Source: Streptomyces sp. HmicA12 (GTDB taxonomy: Bacteria; Actinomycetota; Actinomycetes; Streptomycetales; Streptomycetaceae). From it: 64,000 nucleotides of DNA. The position numbers and the translations under genes were made by a program. Positions 51,904 to 61,049 of the stretch are shown one piece after another (positions within the stretch are counted from its first letter, which is position 1; each line of letters opens with the position of its first letter). Where the stretch lies: the NCBI RefSeq assembly GCF_000373565.1, contig NZ_KB891852.1:248001-312000 (forward strand), written 5' to 3'. Below the pieces are notes generated by a model. It saw only the letters and a list, made by a program, of their open reading frames with translations, made no database searches and was not told where the DNA came from.

Positions 51904-52535
51904 TCGTGGCCGAGGACGCCGTTCTGCTGAGAGAAGGCCTGGTCGGGCTCGTCGAACGGGTCGGCCACAAGGTGGTGGCGGCCGTCGGGGACGCCGACGC
52001 CCTGGTCGAGGCGGTCCGCGCCGACCTGCCCGACCTGATCGTCACCGACGTACGGATGCCGCCGACCCTCGGCGACGACGGACTGCGCAGGGCGGTGCAA
52101 CTGCGCGAGGAGTTCCCCGGGCTCCCCGTGCTCGTCCTCAGCCAGTACGTCGAACGCTCCTATGCCCTGCGTCTGTTGGATTCGGGCGGTGGCGCGGGCG
52201 TCGGCTATCTGCTCAAGGAACGGGTGAGCGCGGTCACCGACTTCATGGCCGCGATCGACCGGGTCGCCGCAGGCGGGACCGTGGTGGACCCGGAAGTCAT
52301 CACTCAACTGGTCCGGTTGCGCCAGGACCCGCTGGAAAGACTGAGCCCCCGGGAACGCGAGGTGCTCGCGCTGATAGCGGAGGGACGTACCAATGCCAGC
52401 CTCGCGAAGCACTTGTTCATCAGCGAAGCGGCGGTCAACAAACACATCGGGAACATCTTCAGCAAGCTGGATCTGCCGGTGGACACCGAGGGCCACCGGC
52501 GAGTCCTCGCGGTCCTCGCCTTCCTGAGTGCCTGA
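51888..52535 (+). CDS. LuxR/NarL-family response regulator
   Basis: 215 residues from a GTG at 51888. The receiver domain has E9/D10, phosphoacceptor Asp54 in LIVTDVRMPP, a Ser/Thr near 83 and Lys near 105. A LuxR-type HTH (about 145-205) has LSPREREVLALIAEGRTNAS. It is translated in overlap with the kinase. It likely controls the divergent ABC exporter and itself through the palindromes at 50620-50648. The 3' end, including the stop codon, lies in an 8-bp tandem repeat, so repeat-number change would alter the C-terminal residues. Confidence 0.9.
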   Translation: MSLRLIVAEDAVLLREGLVGLVERVGHKVVAAVGDADALVEAVRADLPDLIVTDVRMPPTLGDDGLRRAVQLREEFPGLPVLVLSQYVERSYALRLLDSGGGAGVGYLLKERVSAVTDFMAAIDRVAAGGTVVDPEVITQLVRLRQDPLERLSPREREVLALIAEGRTNASLAKHLFISEAAVNKHIGNIFSKLDLPVDTEGHRRVLAVLAFLSA

Positions 52536-52554
52536 GTGCCTGAGTGCCTGAGGG
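52523..52554. repeat. 8-bp tandem repeat (CCTGAGTG), four units
   Basis: CCTGAGTG occurs three times followed by CCTGAGGG, in register from 52523 to 52554. The array covers the end and stop codon of the response-regulator gene. A unit of 8 is not a multiple of 3, so a change in copy number shifts the frame. Confidence 0.85.
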
Positions 52555-52578
52555 GCGTATGGGCGTATGGGCGTAAGG
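52555..52578. repeat. 8-bp tandem repeat (GCGTATGG), three units
   Basis: GCGTATGG, GCGTATGG and GCGTAAGG follow immediately after the first array, again with an 8-base period. Confidence 0.8.
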
Positions 52579-52595
52579 GAGGCGAGGGTCGCCCC

Positions 52596-53051
52596 TCAGC
52601 CCAGGCTGTAGCACCGGATCACGATGGCGTCGCCGTCGTCGTGGGCGAGGCCCACGAACACGGTGCGGGTCAGCCAGAGATGGGCGGGGGCGTCGGTGCG
52701 GAAGACGGGGGCCGTGCGGAAGTAGACGTCGGGGGCGCCGGACCCGGCGGGGTCCGGGTGGCTCTCGTGGTAGTAGCCGCGGTTGACGATGTCGATGACG
52801 GCTCCGTCGTCGGCCCGCAGAAGGTAGCGGGCCTCCAGTTGGCAGACCTCGCCGCGGGTGCTCGACCAGTCACCGCCACCGGACAGGACCGTGCCGGTGA
52901 GGCGGGGGCCGCGCACGGTCCCGCCGGTGATCGGGGTGAACTCGGTGTGTTCGCCGGTGCCGTGGCCGATGTGGAGCGGGGTGGCGATCTCGGCGCGGAT
53001 CTCGAAGGCGTAGGAGAGGGTCGGGGAGGTAGGGGAGGTAGGAGTGGGCAT
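52596..53051 (-). CDS. DUF3237 family protein
   Basis: 151 residues. Single-domain DUF3237: a LSYAFEIRAEI strand (about 12-22), GPRLTGTVLSGGGDW (about 48-62), a tyrosine-rich strand and a C-terminal ALIRCY-type strand. DUF3237 proteins are small beta-barrel proteins found with hydrolase and transport genes; the biochemical function is not established. It is the last gene of the hydrolase-ABC operon, starting 9 bases after the ATPase stop, so it should act on, or bind, the imported compound or a product of it. Confidence 0.85.
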   Translation of the reverse strand: MPTPTSPTSPTLSYAFEIRAEIATPLHIGHGTGEHTEFTPITGGTVRGPRLTGTVLSGGGDWSSTRGEVCQLEARYLLRADDGAVIDIVNRGYYHESHPDPAGSGAPDVYFRTAPVFRTDAPAHLWLTRTVFVGLAHDDGDAIVIRCYSLG

Positions 53052-53060
53052 CGGGGCTCC

Positions 53061-53788
53061 TCAGGGGGTCGGGGCGGGGCGGCGTTTCGGTTTCCAGCCG
53101 GGGCGGGGCACCGAGTCGAGCAGTGTGCGGGTGTACGGGTTCTGGGGGTCTGTCAGGACCTCGTGTGCCGGGCCCTGTTCGACGATGCGGCCGTGGTGCA
53201 TCACCGCCACGTCGTCGCAGACGTGTCGTACGACGCCGAGGTCGTGGGTGATGAACAGGTAGGCCACGCCGGTGCGTTCGCGGATGACGCGGAGCAGGGT
53301 GAGGATCTGGGCCTGCACGGACACGTCCAGGGCGGCCACCGCCTCGTCGAGGATCAGGATGCGCGGCCGCACCGCCAGGGCCCGCGCGATGGCGACGCGT
53401 TGGCGCTGGCCGCCGGAGAGGGCGCGGGGGAGCGACGCGGCCTGGCGTTCGTCGAGGCCGACCTGGTCCAGGTGTTCGGCGACGCGGTGATCGCGGGCCG
53501 CGCCGCGCAGGCCGGTGTGGAGCGCGATCACTTCGGCGAGGGCGTCGCGCACCCGTTGGCGGCGGTCGAGGGAGGCGTACGGGTCCTGGAAGACGAGTTG
53601 GACGGCGCGGGGGCCTCCGGCGGTGTGGATGGTGCCGGAGGTGGGGGTTTCCAGGCCGGCGATCATGCGGGCCGTGGTGGTCTTGCCCGAGCCGGACTCG
53701 CCGACGATGGCCAGGGCGCCGCCTTCGCGGAGGGTGAGGTTGACGTCGTCGACCGCCAGGGTGGGGCCGAACTCCTTGCGTAGGTTGG

Positions 53789-53810
<22 letters not shown>
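53061..53810 (-). CDS. Peptide-type ABC importer ATP-binding protein (DppF/OppF type)
   Basis: 249 residues from the ATG at 53810; the frame extends upstream without a better start. Walker A GESGSGKTT (about 37-45), Q-loop VFQDPYASLD, signature LSGGQRQRVAIARA (about 129-142), Walker B ILILDEAVAALD and H-loop FITHDLG. The Walker B region reads DEAVAALD where DEPTSALD is usual, but the catalytic Glu is retained. It overlaps the 3' end of the preceding ATPase by 22 bases. With that partner it forms the heterodimeric NBD pair of a Dpp/Opp-class importer. Confidence 0.92.
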
Positions 53811-54870
<1,060 letters not shown>

Positions 54871-54874
<4 letters not shown>

Positions 54875-55740
54875 CGGGCATCCTCTCCGAGGAGTCGTCG
54901 TGACAGGCCGTTGCCGAGCAGGCTGCACGCGATCACGAAGACGACGATCACCAGGCCCGCGTACAGGGACTGCTCGGCCCGCCCGGCGAGGACTCCGGAC
55001 GTGCCCTGCGCGACCATCAGTCCCCACTCGGCGGTCGGCGGCTGCGCGCCGAGGCCGATGAAGGAGAACGCCGCCACGTCGAGCAGCGTGTAGCCGAACG
55101 AGACCGTGACCTGGACGAGCACCAGCGGCAGCAGGTTCGGGGTGATGTGGCGCAGGCAGATCCGCCACCCGGACAGGCCCAGCATGCGCAGCGCCGACAC
55201 GTACGGCAGATGCGTCTCGCGCAGCGCCGCCCCGCGCACCGTGCGGGCCACGTACGGGAGATACGCGACGGAGAGCGTCACCACCGCCACCCGCAGTCCC
55301 GCGCCGAACACGGCCGCGCCGACCACCGCGAGGATCAGTCCCGGGAAGCCGAAGACCACGTTCAGGGCGGCGGAGACGGCCCGGTCGTACCAGCCGCCCC
55401 GCCACGCCGCCGAGATGGCGAGCGCCGTGCCGACGGTGCTCGCCACGACCGTGACCACGGCGGGCGCGAGCAGGCTGGGCCGTGCCCCGAACAGGATCCG
55501 GGACAGGACGTCCCGCCCGGTGTCGTCGGTGCCGAGCCAGTGCGCCGCCGAACTGCCCTGGTAGACCGCCATGGGGTCGACGGCCTCGGGATCGTACGGG
55601 GCGATCAGCGGTGCGCACACGGCGGCCAGGATCACCAGGGCGACGACGCCGGCCGAGGCGATCAGCGTCCACCGGCCGCGCGCCCGGACCCGCAGACGCG
55701 CCAACACCCCGACAGATCCTGCGATGTGATAGGTCGTCAT
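54871..55740 (-). CDS. Peptide-type ABC importer permease (DppC/OppC type)
   Basis: 289 residues from the ATG at 55740. It has an N-terminal span (about 25-50), the conserved HWLGTDDTGRDVLSRILFGAR segment (residues 67-87), four or five further spans and the EAA loop ALRETHLPYVSALRMLGLSG (about 172-191). Its start overlaps the stop of the upstream permease (ATGA), as does its own stop with the ATPase start. Moves the substrate through the membrane together with the other permease. Confidence 0.93.
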
Positions 55741-56690
55741 GCCGTGGCCTCCAAGGGCGTGCGGCGGTCGAGGAGGGCGGTGACGACATCCACGACCGTG
55801 TTCACGCCGACGAACAGCACCACGCTGATCAGCGCGAGCGCCTGCACCACCGCCAGGTCCTGCTTCGCGGCGCTCTGCACGAGCAGCGCCCCGATGCCGT
55901 TGACGCCGAAGGCCTGCTCCACGACGGCGCAGCCCGCGATCAGGCCGGCCACGGCGACGCCGGAGACCGAGAAGATGGGCGCGGAGGCGTTGCGCAGCAC
56001 GTGCTTGCGGACGACGAGGTGTTCCGGCAGGCCCCGGCCGCGCGCCGTCTGCACGTGCTCGGAGGCGAGTTCGGCACGGACCGCGGACCGAGTCACCTGG
56101 GCCACGTACGCGAGCCAGGTCGCGGCCAGCGCCAGTGCCGGGAGGGTGAGGTGTTCGACGCGGCCGCCGAATCCGCTGCCCGTCCCGTACGCGGGGAACC
56201 AGCTCCAGCGCACCGACAGCCACCAGATCAGCAGCACCGACATCACGAACGTGGGCACCGCCATCAGCGCCGTCGTCACCGTCGTGATGATCGTGTCGCC
56301 GATGCCGCCGCGCAGCGCGGCGAGCGTGCCCAGCGCGACGCCCGCGCCGATGATCAGCACGGCCGCGTACGCGACGAGGAAGAGCGTGTTGCCGATGCGG
56401 TCGCCGACGAGGTGGGTGACCGAGTCCTGATAGCTGAGGGACTGACCCGCGTCACCGTGCAGCAGCCCGGTAAGCCACCGCCAATACCCCTGCAGAAAGG
56501 GGTCGTCGAGGTGGTACGCGCGGTGGATCTCGGCGATCAGCTTCTCGCTGGGCGGCTTGCCCCCGCCCAGCAGCAGGGTCGCCGGATCGCCCGGCGAGAC
56601 GAACAGCGCGCCGTAGACGGCGAGGCTCGCGACGAGCGCGGTCGCCACCAGCAGCCCGGCGCGCCGGACCACGAACCGCCAGACGCTCAT
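55737..56690 (-). CDS. Peptide-type ABC importer permease (DppB/OppB type)
   Basis: 317 residues from the ATG at 56690. An N-terminal span (VRRAGLLVATALVASLAVYG) is followed by an outer loop with LFVSPGDPATLLLGG and PFLQGYWRWLTGLLHGD, four central spans, and the EAA-type loop RAELASEHVQTARGRGLPEH (about 206-225), where the coupling helix lies. The family's standard length. Both ends overlap neighbours in ATGA fashion, so expression in the operon is tightly coupled. Confidence 0.93.
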   Translation of the reverse strand: MSVWRFVVRRAGLLVATALVASLAVYGALFVSPGDPATLLLGGGKPPSEKLIAEIHRAYHLDDPFLQGYWRWLTGLLHGDAGQSLSYQDSVTHLVGDRIGNTLFLVAYAAVLIIGAGVALGTLAALRGGIGDTIITTVTTALMAVPTFVMSVLLIWWLSVRWSWFPAYGTGSGFGGRVEHLTLPALALAATWLAYVAQVTRSAVRAELASEHVQTARGRGLPEHLVVRKHVLRNASAPIFSVSGVAVAGLIAGCAVVEQAFGVNGIGALLVQSAAKQDLAVVQALALISVVLFVGVNTVVDVVTALLDRRTPLEATA

Positions 56691-58327
56691 GACGTGCCGC
56701 CCAGCATCGCCGCCCACGGCATGTTGATGTACGCGAAGGAGGCGGGGGCGCCGCTGAGCCGCTTGTTCAGGAACACGCGCTCGTACGGACAGACGATCGG
56801 GACGACCGGCAGGTCCTCGGAGTAGAGCGCCTGCCCGGCGACGAACTCCTTCGCGGAGCCCGCCGGATCGAGGGTGCTCCTGGCCTTGCGCAGATGTGAA
56901 GTGACCTTGTTGTTCCGGTACTTGATCCAGTTCAGCGGGGACGCGGGATCGGTGAACATCTCCGCGTACGAGAGCGGGTCGGGGATCTCCACGTAGCCGA
57001 GGGCGATCGTCGCGTCGAGGCCCTTGCGCAGCGCCGGGTTGTAGAACATGCCCGACATCTGGGTCGGCTGGAGCTGCCGGATCACGATCTTCAGGCCGAT
57101 CTTCTTCGCGGCGGCCTGGAGGAAGGTGAGGGTCTGCAGGGACTGCTGGTCGCCGGCGGCGGTCGCGAACGTGATCGTGCGCTGCTTCGGCGCGGCCTCG
57201 TCGACGAGCTTCCTCGCCTTCGCCGTGTCGGGGTCGGGGATCTCGGGCAGCGCCGCGTACCCCTGCGCGTACACGTCCTTGGCCTCGCTGTTCTTCCAGA
57301 CCAGGGACGGGACGAAGGTCTTCTCGCGCCGTGCGGCACCGTCGTACACATTGCGGATCAGGGCTGTGCGGTCCAGGACGAGGGAGAGCGCGTCGGTGAT
57401 GCGGCGGTCGGCGAGCGGTGAGGTGGGGCCGGTGCCGGTGAGGAAGACGGTCTGCGCCGAGGGGCCGTAGTAGAGCTTCCCCGCGTCGGAGGAGCGCAGT
57501 GCCTTGGCGACCGTGGACGGGATCTCGTAACTCCCGTCCATCTGACCGGAGATGAGGGCACTCGTAAGCGTTCCGTTGTCGGTGATGAAGCGGAAGGTCA
57601 GCCGCTTCACCTTGGGGCGGAGCTTCGTGTCCCAGTAGTGGGTGTTGCGGGTGACGGTGAGGGACTCGCCGGGCTGCCAGCGCTTCAGCTCGAACGGGCC
57701 CGTGCACATCAGGCCGCCCTTCGCCGTGCCGTAGTCCTGGCCGGCCTTCTTCAGGTACGCGGCCTTGCTGACCGCCCCGAAGCCGTTGACGAGGTACTTC
57801 AGGAACAGCTCGTCGGGCGCGCGGAAACGGACCGTGACCTGGTGGCTGCCGGTCGCCTTGATGGTCGTCACGCCGGCGAGGACGGGCGCGTTGACGCTGC
57901 GGGTGGCCGGGACGCGCTGCCGCTCCAGGCTCGCCACGACGTCCGTGGCGGTCATCGGGGAGCCGTCCCAGAAGGTCACGCCGTGGCGGAGGTTCAGGAC
58001 CAGTGTCTTCGGGTCGGGGCGGTGCCAGGAGGTGGCGAGGCCGGGCGCCGTCGAGTAGTCGGGGCGCAGCCGGATCAGTGGGTCGCAGAGGTTGGAGGCG
58101 ACCGTGCTGGGCGAGTAGTCGCCGACCCGGGCCGGGTCGAGCGTGGTGGGTTCACCGGTCGGCAGGTTCCAGGTGACGTCGTCGAGTGTGCCGTGCGCGG
58201 CGGGCGTCGTGCCGGTCAGCTTCACCGCGCCGCCGGACGAGGGGTCCTTCGCGGTGCCGCCGCCCGCGGAACACGCCGTCAGGGCCAGGGCGGTGAGAGC
58301 GAGGGCGGTGCGTCGGGGAGCGTGCAT
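56687..58327 (-). CDS. ABC importer substrate-binding lipoprotein (peptide/nickel family)
   Basis: 546 residues from the ATG at 58327. It has a lipoprotein signal with lipobox LTAC (Cys19 lipidated), then a Gly/Ser spacer and an SBP_bac_5 fold: PTGEPTTLDPARVGDYS, the HGVTFWDGSPMTATDVVASL signature (about residues 112-131), and a C-terminal domain with EDLPVVPIVCPYERVF. Peptide-family binding proteins also bind other ligands such as oligosaccharides, opines or metal complexes. The neighbouring hydrolase and amidase favour a substituted peptide or other amide/ester. It lies 59 bases after the hydrolase stop, the only sizeable gap in the operon. Confidence 0.92.
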   Translation of the reverse strand: MHAPRRTALALTALALTACSAGGGTAKDPSSGGAVKLTGTTPAAHGTLDDVTWNLPTGEPTTLDPARVGDYSPSTVASNLCDPLIRLRPDYSTAPGLATSWHRPDPKTLVLNLRHGVTFWDGSPMTATDVVASLERQRVPATRSVNAPVLAGVTTIKATGSHQVTVRFRAPDELFLKYLVNGFGAVSKAAYLKKAGQDYGTAKGGLMCTGPFELKRWQPGESLTVTRNTHYWDTKLRPKVKRLTFRFITDNGTLTSALISGQMDGSYEIPSTVAKALRSSDAGKLYYGPSAQTVFLTGTGPTSPLADRRITDALSLVLDRTALIRNVYDGAARREKTFVPSLVWKNSEAKDVYAQGYAALPEIPDPDTAKARKLVDEAAPKQRTITFATAAGDQQSLQTLTFLQAAAKKIGLKIVIRQLQPTQMSGMFYNPALRKGLDATIALGYVEIPDPLSYAEMFTDPASPLNWIKYRNNKVTSHLRKARSTLDPAGSAKEFVAGQALYSEDLPVVPIVCPYERVFLNKRLSGAPASFAYINMPWAAMLGGTS

Positions 58328-58386
58328 GAGGGTGCTCCTGATCGGGGAGTGCTGCGTGGATGCGGGGGTCCTTCGGTGCGGGGGGT

Positions 58387-60123
58387 TCAGTGCTGTGCGT
58401 GGGGTGTGGGGGAGTGCTGTGCGTCGGGTGCGGGCAGGACGGTGAGCACGAGGCGGGAGGGGAGCGCGCCGCCGGTGTGCAGGGTCTGGGTGCTCGGCTT
58501 GGCGGCGACGGTGGTCCACGGGTTCTCGTCGCTTCCCGACGCGGGCAGGTACATCGGGTAGTCGCTGCTCGCCAGGAGCAGCGCGAGCCGGTGTCCCGGG
58601 CGCAGCCGGTAGCCGGTGTGCCCGAGGTCGACCCGTACGTCGTCGGGCGCGGCGTCGGCCCGTACGCAGACCTCGCCGCGCGCGATCGGATGGGCCTGCC
58701 CGTCGGGGCCGAGGTCGAGCAGCTTCACGAAGACGTCGAACACCGGGGCGCTGCTGGTGACATGGAGGTCGAGGGCGAGCGGGCCCGCGAGGTCGAGGGG
58801 CGCGGCGAGGGCGGGACCGGTGAAGGTGAGCACGTCGTCGCGGGTGGTCAGGGGCGCCAGGTCGGGGTAACTCTGCAACTGGGCGAAGGAGTTGGGCACC
58901 AGGGAGGGGACCAGGTCCTCGGGGTCGTACGTCCATTGCGCTGCAGCGCCGCCGGGCGGGGCTGCCGATCCGTCGAGCTTGAGCCCATCGATGCCGTCGA
59001 GTCCGTCGAGCGCGTCGAGCCAGAAGGTGCGCTCGACCGCTTCGGGCGGCGGCCAGGACGTCGACGTACGCCAGCCCGCGTGCCCCAACTCCCATCGGGC
59101 CTTGGGCAGTTCACTCACCCGGCGGGTGCCCTTGAGGAACACGTCGAAGAACTCGACGGCCGGGTCCACATAGTCGGGGAGCATCCGGGCGAGGGCCGCC
59201 GGATTCGTGGCGTGGTCCGTCTCCTCGGTCGCCGGGGCGTCGGCGAGCCGGTAGTTCTCGTGGTCGATCGCGCCCGCCCACAGGTACTGCACGGCGTCCC
59301 AGCCCGGCCGCGCGGCCAGTTCCATGTAGTCGCCCATGTGCGGCGTCACGATGTTGTCGAACCAGCCCACGCAGTGCAGCACCGGCACCGGGCGCGCGTC
59401 GAAGGGGTGCAGGCCGCGCGCCGGGAACAGGTCCGTGAAGCGCGGGGCCAGCAGGTCGAACCAGGTGGAGCGGGCGCCGATCGCGCGGAACGCCTCCTCG
59501 AACTGGTCGATGACCGGGCGGACGGCGCGGTCCGGCTCGTAGTCGTACACGCCTTGGTCGACCCAGTAGTGCGCGAAGTACTCGATGCCCTCCAGCCAGA
59601 CGGGCCGGCCGACCGGAGCCGTGTTCTGCGCGGTCGCGTTGAAGTCGACCGTGGTCACGCGCGGCACGATCGCGCGCAGCGCCGGATGCTGGGAGGCCAC
59701 CGCGGCCCACTGGGTGAACCCGTAGTACGAGTCGCCGAACATGCCCACCAGCCCGTCGGACCAGGGCTGTCGGACGATCCAGTCGATCGTGTCGTAGCCG
59801 TCGTCCGGTTCCCTCAGGAACGGCACGGTCGGGCCCTCGGAGCGGAATTTGCCGCGTACGTCCTGCACGACGACCGCGTAGCCGCATGCGGTGAAGCGGG
59901 CCGCGACCTCGTCGAAGTACACGTAGCGGCTGTTCTTGTCGTAGGGGAGACGGACGAGGACGGCCGGCACGTGGGCGTCCCCGTGCTCGCCCCTGTGCCG
60001 GTCCCCGTGATCGGGCAGGTAGACGTCCGTGGCGAGCCGGACGCCGTCGCGCATCCGCACCCGGAACTCCTGGGCCCTGGACGGGACCGGGGCCGGGCCG
60101 GTGCGCGCGAAAGTGAAGGTCAT
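58387..60123 (-). CDS. CocE/NonD family alpha/beta hydrolase (X-Pro dipeptidyl-peptidase S15 type)
   Basis: 578 residues from the ATG at 60123; the upstream frame is discarded. The N-terminal alpha/beta hydrolase domain has the nucleophile Ser132 in GMFGDSYYGFTQW (residues 127-139), an Asp candidate after the WFDN segment (about 269) and a His candidate in AIDHENYR (about 302-309). A jelly-roll C-terminal domain (about 380-560) ends ...TYRLRPGHRLALLL and is typical of cocaine esterase-like enzymes. No signal peptide, so it is intracellular. It probably cleaves an ester or amide bond in the imported compound. First gene of the seven-gene operon; its promoter overlaps the operator region shared with tetR. 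Confidence 0.9.
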   Translation of the reverse strand: MTFTFARTGPAPVPSRAQEFRVRMRDGVRLATDVYLPDHGDRHRGEHGDAHVPAVLVRLPYDKNSRYVYFDEVAARFTACGYAVVVQDVRGKFRSEGPTVPFLREPDDGYDTIDWIVRQPWSDGLVGMFGDSYYGFTQWAAVASQHPALRAIVPRVTTVDFNATAQNTAPVGRPVWLEGIEYFAHYWVDQGVYDYEPDRAVRPVIDQFEEAFRAIGARSTWFDLLAPRFTDLFPARGLHPFDARPVPVLHCVGWFDNIVTPHMGDYMELAARPGWDAVQYLWAGAIDHENYRLADAPATEETDHATNPAALARMLPDYVDPAVEFFDVFLKGTRRVSELPKARWELGHAGWRTSTSWPPPEAVERTFWLDALDGLDGIDGLKLDGSAAPPGGAAAQWTYDPEDLVPSLVPNSFAQLQSYPDLAPLTTRDDVLTFTGPALAAPLDLAGPLALDLHVTSSAPVFDVFVKLLDLGPDGQAHPIARGEVCVRADAAPDDVRVDLGHTGYRLRPGHRLALLLASSDYPMYLPASGSDENPWTTVAAKPSTQTLHTGGALPSRLVLTVLPAPDAQHSPTPHAQH

Positions 60124-60171
60124 GAGGGTGAACTCCCGGAGGCAGAGCGCGAGAAGCGGGGCGCGGGGAGG

Positions 60172-60212
60172 TGCAACGCCGTGATGTAACGACGTTGTAT
60201 GACAACATTGCA
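60172..60212. promoter_or_regulatory. 41-bp imperfect dyad, candidate TetR operator (hydrolase/tetR gap)
   Basis: Centred at 60192: outer TGCAA/TTGCA arms (60172-60176 and 60208-60212) and an inner 17-bp core at 60184-60200, ATGTAACGACGTTGTAT. A partly overlapping GTTGT-ATG-ACAAC dyad lies at the right. The core is 15/17 identical to the site at 60904-60920. It starts 49 bases upstream of the hydrolase start and 45 bases upstream of the tetR start, as expected for autoregulation. Confidence 0.75.
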
Positions 60213-60256
60213 GCTCCGTGTGAACACGGTCAAGCCATTGCGTTAAGGTCGGCGAC

Positions 60257-60832
60257 ATGCCGATCGAGGTAGACGAGGCCAGGCGGCTCGACGAGATCGC
60301 CGAGGCCACCATTCAGGTCGCCCGCGAGCGCGGCGTCCGTTCCGTGACCATCCGTGCCGTCGCGCAGGAACTCGGCGGCTCCACCGCGATGGTGACCAAC
60401 TACGTGTCCAGCCGCGCCGCCCTGATGATCAACGCCCTGCGGCTCGCCGAGGCCGAGTGGGGCCGCGAGATGGCGGAGGCCCTCGACGGGGTCGAGGGGG
60501 AGGAGAGGCTGCGCGCGGCCGTGCGCTGGATGTGCACCACCGAGCGCGACGACGAGGTGCTGCGCCGGCTGCTGATGGAGATCGCCAGTGCCGGGTCCGA
60601 GGCGGGCGGGGAGATCGAGGCGGTGCGCCGGGGAACGTCCCGTCGGTACCGGGAGGAGCTCGGGGTGTTCGCGGCCGAGGCGGGGCTCGCGGACGCGGAG
60701 TTGGGGGGTGACGTGCTGCATCTGCTGCTGCGGGGGTACTGGCTCGCCACGCTCGAGGACGGGGAGCAGTGGCCCGCGGAGCGGGGGGAGCGGGCGATCC
60801 TGGCGGTGCTGGAGTTGCTGAAATCCGGCTGA
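60257..60832 (+). CDS. TetR-family transcriptional regulator
   Basis: 191 residues. An N-terminal HTH (about 10-55) has RSVTIRAVAQELGGSTAMVTNYVSS, where the recognition helix follows GGSTAMV. A helical ligand domain of ordinary size follows, ending in a Leu-rich segment. It sits divergently from the hydrolase-ABC operon and directly upstream of the amidase gene. Near-identical palindromes occur at both promoters, so it is likely the repressor of both units, released by the substrate or a breakdown product. No separate tetR promoter motif stands out. Confidence 0.9.
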   Translation: MPIEVDEARRLDEIAEATIQVARERGVRSVTIRAVAQELGGSTAMVTNYVSSRAALMINALRLAEAEWGREMAEALDGVEGEERLRAAVRWMCTTERDDEVLRRLLMEIASAGSEAGGEIEAVRRGTSRRYREELGVFAAEAGLADAELGGDVLHLLLRGYWLATLEDGEQWPAERGERAILAVLELLKSG

Positions 60833-60864
60833 GCTCGGCCGAAGCGGGCCTGCGGGGGCGGGGG

Positions 60865-60894
60865 TTGACAGGTTCTCGGGGTGCGGCGCAGTCT
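60865..60894 (+). promoter_or_regulatory. Candidate amidase promoter
   Basis: TTGACA at 60865-60870 and CAGTCT at 60889-60894 are separated by 18 bases. The -35 is perfect and the -10 weak, which is common in streptomycete housekeeping-sigma promoters. The palindrome at 60904-60920 lies just downstream, where a bound repressor would block initiation. Confidence 0.55.
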
Positions 60895-60903
60895 GAGCGC
60901 GTT

Positions 60904-60920
60904 ATGCAACGCCGTTGTAT
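60904..60920. promoter_or_regulatory. 17-bp palindrome, candidate TetR operator at the amidase promoter
   Basis: ATGCAACGCCGTTGTAT contains the perfect core CAACG-C-CGTTG and matches the core of the hydrolase/tetR operator at 15 of 17 positions. Located just downstream of the predicted -10. Confidence 0.75.
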
Positions 60921-61049
60921 TTAAGTGCGGGGCGTTGTGCTCTGCCCTGTGTGGGGGCTCCACCGGATTCGTCGCGCGCACGCGGCGGAGCCGCACGTCG
61001 ACACAGCCCCGCGCCCCTGATGAATCACCGCATCCCGAAGAGGTGCCCT

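Noticed and set aside
52536-53783. 415-codon plus-strand frame across the DUF3237 and ATPase genes
   Set aside because: Antisense Gly/Val/Asp-rich shadow of an ABC ATPase with intact Walker motifs.
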